Below, one piece after another: positions 6,816 through 8,113 of a DNA stretch of 8,113 nt (position 1 is the stretch's first letter; each line of letters opens with the position of its first letter). Location: the NCBI GenBank assembly GCA_003448875.1, contig DLXG01000230.1, positions 1 through 8,113 on the forward strand, given 5' to 3'. The notes beneath the pieces are model-generated. The model was not told the origin of the DNA and searched no databases. It saw nothing but the letters and a program-made list of their open reading frames with translations. The position numbers were made by a program, and so were the translations under genes. The DNA comes from Anaerolineaceae bacterium. Lineage in GTDB: Bacteria > Chloroflexota > Anaerolineae > Anaerolineales > Anaerolineaceae.

Positions 6816-6843
6816 ATTATAGCATGTCAGACTGGCCGCTCAA
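6816..6843 (-). promoter_or_regulatory. Extended -10 promoter for a probably leaderless tilS mRNA
   Basis: On the - strand, TTGAGC (6843-6838, 4/6) is followed after 16 bp by a perfect TATAAT (6821-6816) preceded by TGC. Only six bases separate the -10 box from the GTG start at 6809, so transcription should begin at or within a base or two of the start codon. The 11-bp string CATGCTATAAT is identical to the one in the kinase operon promoter at 84-94. Confidence 0.6.
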
Positions 6844-6889
6844 ATCTTCAAAAACCAAAACCGCAACTGAATTAAAACAATAAATTGTC

Positions 6890-6918
6890 TTGTATGAGAT
6901 TTCAGATTGTGCTAGACT
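6890..6918 (+). promoter_or_regulatory. Extended -10 promoter for the receiver-ATPase gene
   Basis: TTGTAT (6890-6895, 3/6) and TAGACT (6913-6918, 4/6) are 17 bp apart, and the -10 box is preceded by TGC, which compensates for the weak -35. The predicted start is near 6925, with a leader of about 24 nt that holds the GAGG ribosome site. The gap is a 139-bp divergent, AT-rich intergenic region shared with tilS. Confidence 0.45.
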
Positions 6919-6939
6919 GTTTTAAGCGTTTTTTTCAGT

Positions 6940-6943
6940 GAGG
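6940..6943 (+). promoter_or_regulatory. Shine-Dalgarno site of the receiver-ATPase gene
   Basis: GAGG lies 5 nt before the ATG at 6949, within the purine-rich stretch GAGGCAGGG. It supports this ATG as the start, which also places the receiver's first beta strand (KILIVDDD) directly after the initiator, as is usual for CheY-like domains. Confidence 0.6.
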
Positions 6944-6948
6944 CAGGG

Positions 6949-8100
6949 ATGGCAGAAAAAATTTTGATCGTTGACGATGACCTCGAAACATTACGGTTGG
7001 TGGGGCTAATGCTCCAACGGCAAGGCTATCAGGTCATTTCTGCTCGCAATGGAAAAGAAGGCATGTCGTTGGCCTTAAAAGAGCACCCCGACCTGATCGT
7101 GCTGGATATTATGATGCCTGACCTGGATGGCTATCAGGTCGCCAGAGATTTACGCGCTAACACTGAGACAGCCGATATTCCAATCCTGATGTTTACCGCC
7201 AAATCTCAGGTTGATGATAAGGTCACCGGCTATGAAGCCGGTGCAGATGATTACCTGACCAAACCCGTCCACCCGGCTGAGTTGATCGCCCACATTAAAG
7301 CCTTGCTCAGCCGCACCCGTGCTCGAGCTGGCCAGCAGGTTCAGAAAAAAGGCACAATGATTGGGGTGCTGGCTGCCAAAGGGGGAATGGGAACTTCAAC
7401 ACTGGCCCTTAATCTTGCTTTGGCTTATTTCCAGCGCACCCGCAAAGAAATTATCGCCGCAGAAATACGCGCCGGTCAGGGCACCTGGGCAGGTGAATTG
7501 AATTTCCCAAACGCAGAGGGATTAAATAATTTACTCAACATGCGCAGCGGTGAAGTCACCCGTGCTGTGGTTGAAAAAGAACTGGTGAGGACGACCTTCG
7601 GCATTCGGCTGCTGTTAGCCAACCACCGCATTAAGGACTTTGCTTTGTTACAAAGTGCTGTCCCTCAACTGGAGGCGATCCTTCATCATCTCTCGACATT
7701 GGGCGATGTGGTATTCGTGGATATCGGCAATCCCTTCTTACCTGGCTTTGAAAAGGCGATCACCTACTGTGATGAAATGATCTTGATTGCTGAACCTCAG
7801 CCATTTTCATTGAAGCGCACCAATCAACTTATGGACGAATTGACTGAATACGGGTTCGGTAAGTCCAAAATCCTCAATGTAGTCATCGTCAATCGCGTTC
7901 GGGCCGATTTACAGCTTTCTGCGCTTCAGATTCAGGAAATGCTGGGTAAGCCGATCACCCTGGTAATCCCGCCCGCCCCTGAACAATCCTATCATGCAGC
8001 CTTGCGCAATGTTCCTCTCATTCAATTGCAGCCGGATGGTATCCTAAGCCAGCAAATCAACCGTCTGGCCGCGCTGTATGCAGACCGCCTGAATAAATGA
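6949..8100 (+). CDS. CheY-like receiver fused to CpaE/TadZ-type P-loop ATPase
   Basis: This 383-aa cytoplasmic protein has two domains. Residues 1-122 are a receiver with a complete phosphorylation site: acidic Asp9-Asp11, phosphoacceptor Asp53 in VLDIMMPDLDG, Thr83 in MFTAK and Lys105 in TKP. After a short basic linker, residues 136-383 form a MinD/ParA-superfamily domain of the CpaE/TadZ type. The deviant Walker A is AAKGGMGTST, with the signature Lys144 kept but Thr149 where the usual second P-loop Lys would be. Switch I reads AEIRAGQG, with Glu172 instead of the common Asp, and switch II is VVFVDIGNP (Asp258). CpaE/TadZ proteins place Tad/Flp pilus machinery at the pole, and many carry receiver-like N-termini, often degenerate. 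This one looks phosphorylatable, so a cognate kinase should exist. It is divergent from tilS and its stop overlaps a possible downstream ATG. A general ParA-like regulator is an alternative to a pilus role. Confidence 0.9.
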   Translation: MAEKILIVDDDLETLRLVGLMLQRQGYQVISARNGKEGMSLALKEHPDLIVLDIMMPDLDGYQVARDLRANTETADIPILMFTAKSQVDDKVTGYEAGADDYLTKPVHPAELIAHIKALLSRTRARAGQQVQKKGTMIGVLAAKGGMGTSTLALNLALAYFQRTRKEIIAAEIRAGQGTWAGELNFPNAEGLNNLLNMRSGEVTRAVVEKELVRTTFGIRLLLANHRIKDFALLQSAVPQLEAILHHLSTLGDVVFVDIGNPFLPGFEKAITYCDEMILIAEPQPFSLKRTNQLMDELTEYGFGKSKILNVVIVNRVRADLQLSALQIQEMLGKPITLVIPPAPEQSYHAALRNVPLIQLQPDGILSQQINRLAALYADRLNK

Positions 8101-8113
8101 CCGCTCAAAATTT
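8097..8113 (+). CDS. Possible 5' end of the next gene, cut by the window edge
   Basis: An ATG at 8097 overlaps the TGA stop of the receiver-ATPase gene in the ATGA arrangement typical of translationally coupled operon genes, and it reads M-T-A-Q-N before the window ends. No Shine-Dalgarno sequence is evident. Five codons are too few to identify a product. A Tad/Flp secretion ATPase would fit the CpaE context, but that is a guess. Confidence 0.4.

Noticed and set aside
116..8100. Kinase at 116 and receiver-ATPase at 6949 as a cognate two-component pair
   Set aside because: They are in separate transcription units about 4.5 kb apart, and the kinase lacks its phosphoacceptor His, so direct phosphotransfer is not supported.

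Overview
The window looks like chromosomal DNA from a member of Chloroflexota, probably Anaerolineae. This is an inference from protein style: Pro/Thr-rich 'TPTP' linkers on LysM and LCP proteins, a multi-TM/GAF sensor kinase, and a response regulator fused to a CpaE/TadZ-like ATPase. No 16S or other phylogenetic marker is present. Coding density is high, with six complete genes and the possible first codons of a seventh. I see no RNA gene, insertion sequence, CRISPR array or prophage structure.

Layout. (1) Bases 1-115 are a leader with a tandem extended -10 promoter and a small dyad. (2) Bases 116-4379 form a tight three-gene + strand operon: a seven-TM/GAF/coiled-coil histidine-kinase-like protein whose H-box His is replaced by Gln; a membrane-anchored protein with two LysM domains; and an LCP (LytR-CpsA-Psr) family lipoprotein. 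The junctions are 0 and 10 bp. (3) Bases 4405-5398 hold a separately promoted tyrosine-recombinase-fold protein that has lost the catalytic Tyr and most other active-site residues. (4) Bases 5385-6809 on the - strand hold tilS (tRNA-Ile lysidine synthetase), overlapping the recombinase-like gene tail to tail by 14 bp and probably transcribed without a leader. (5) Bases 6949-8100 on the + strand, divergent from tilS, hold an intact CheY-like receiver fused to a CpaE/TadZ-type P-loop ATPase. Its stop overlaps a possible next start (ATGA) at the window edge.

How the genes may work together. The first operon reads as an envelope module: a sensor-like membrane protein, a peptidoglycan-binding LysM protein and an LCP enzyme that would attach glycopolymers to the wall. 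The receiver-CpaE protein could start a Tad/Flp pilus or polar-localisation locus beyond the window. The most notable theme is two full-length, apparently expressed proteins that keep their fold but lack catalytic residues: the kinase (His to Gln) and the recombinase (Tyr to Ser, plus Arg to Lys, His to Asp and His/Trp to Ile). Both look like domesticated 'pseudo-enzymes' rather than decaying genes.
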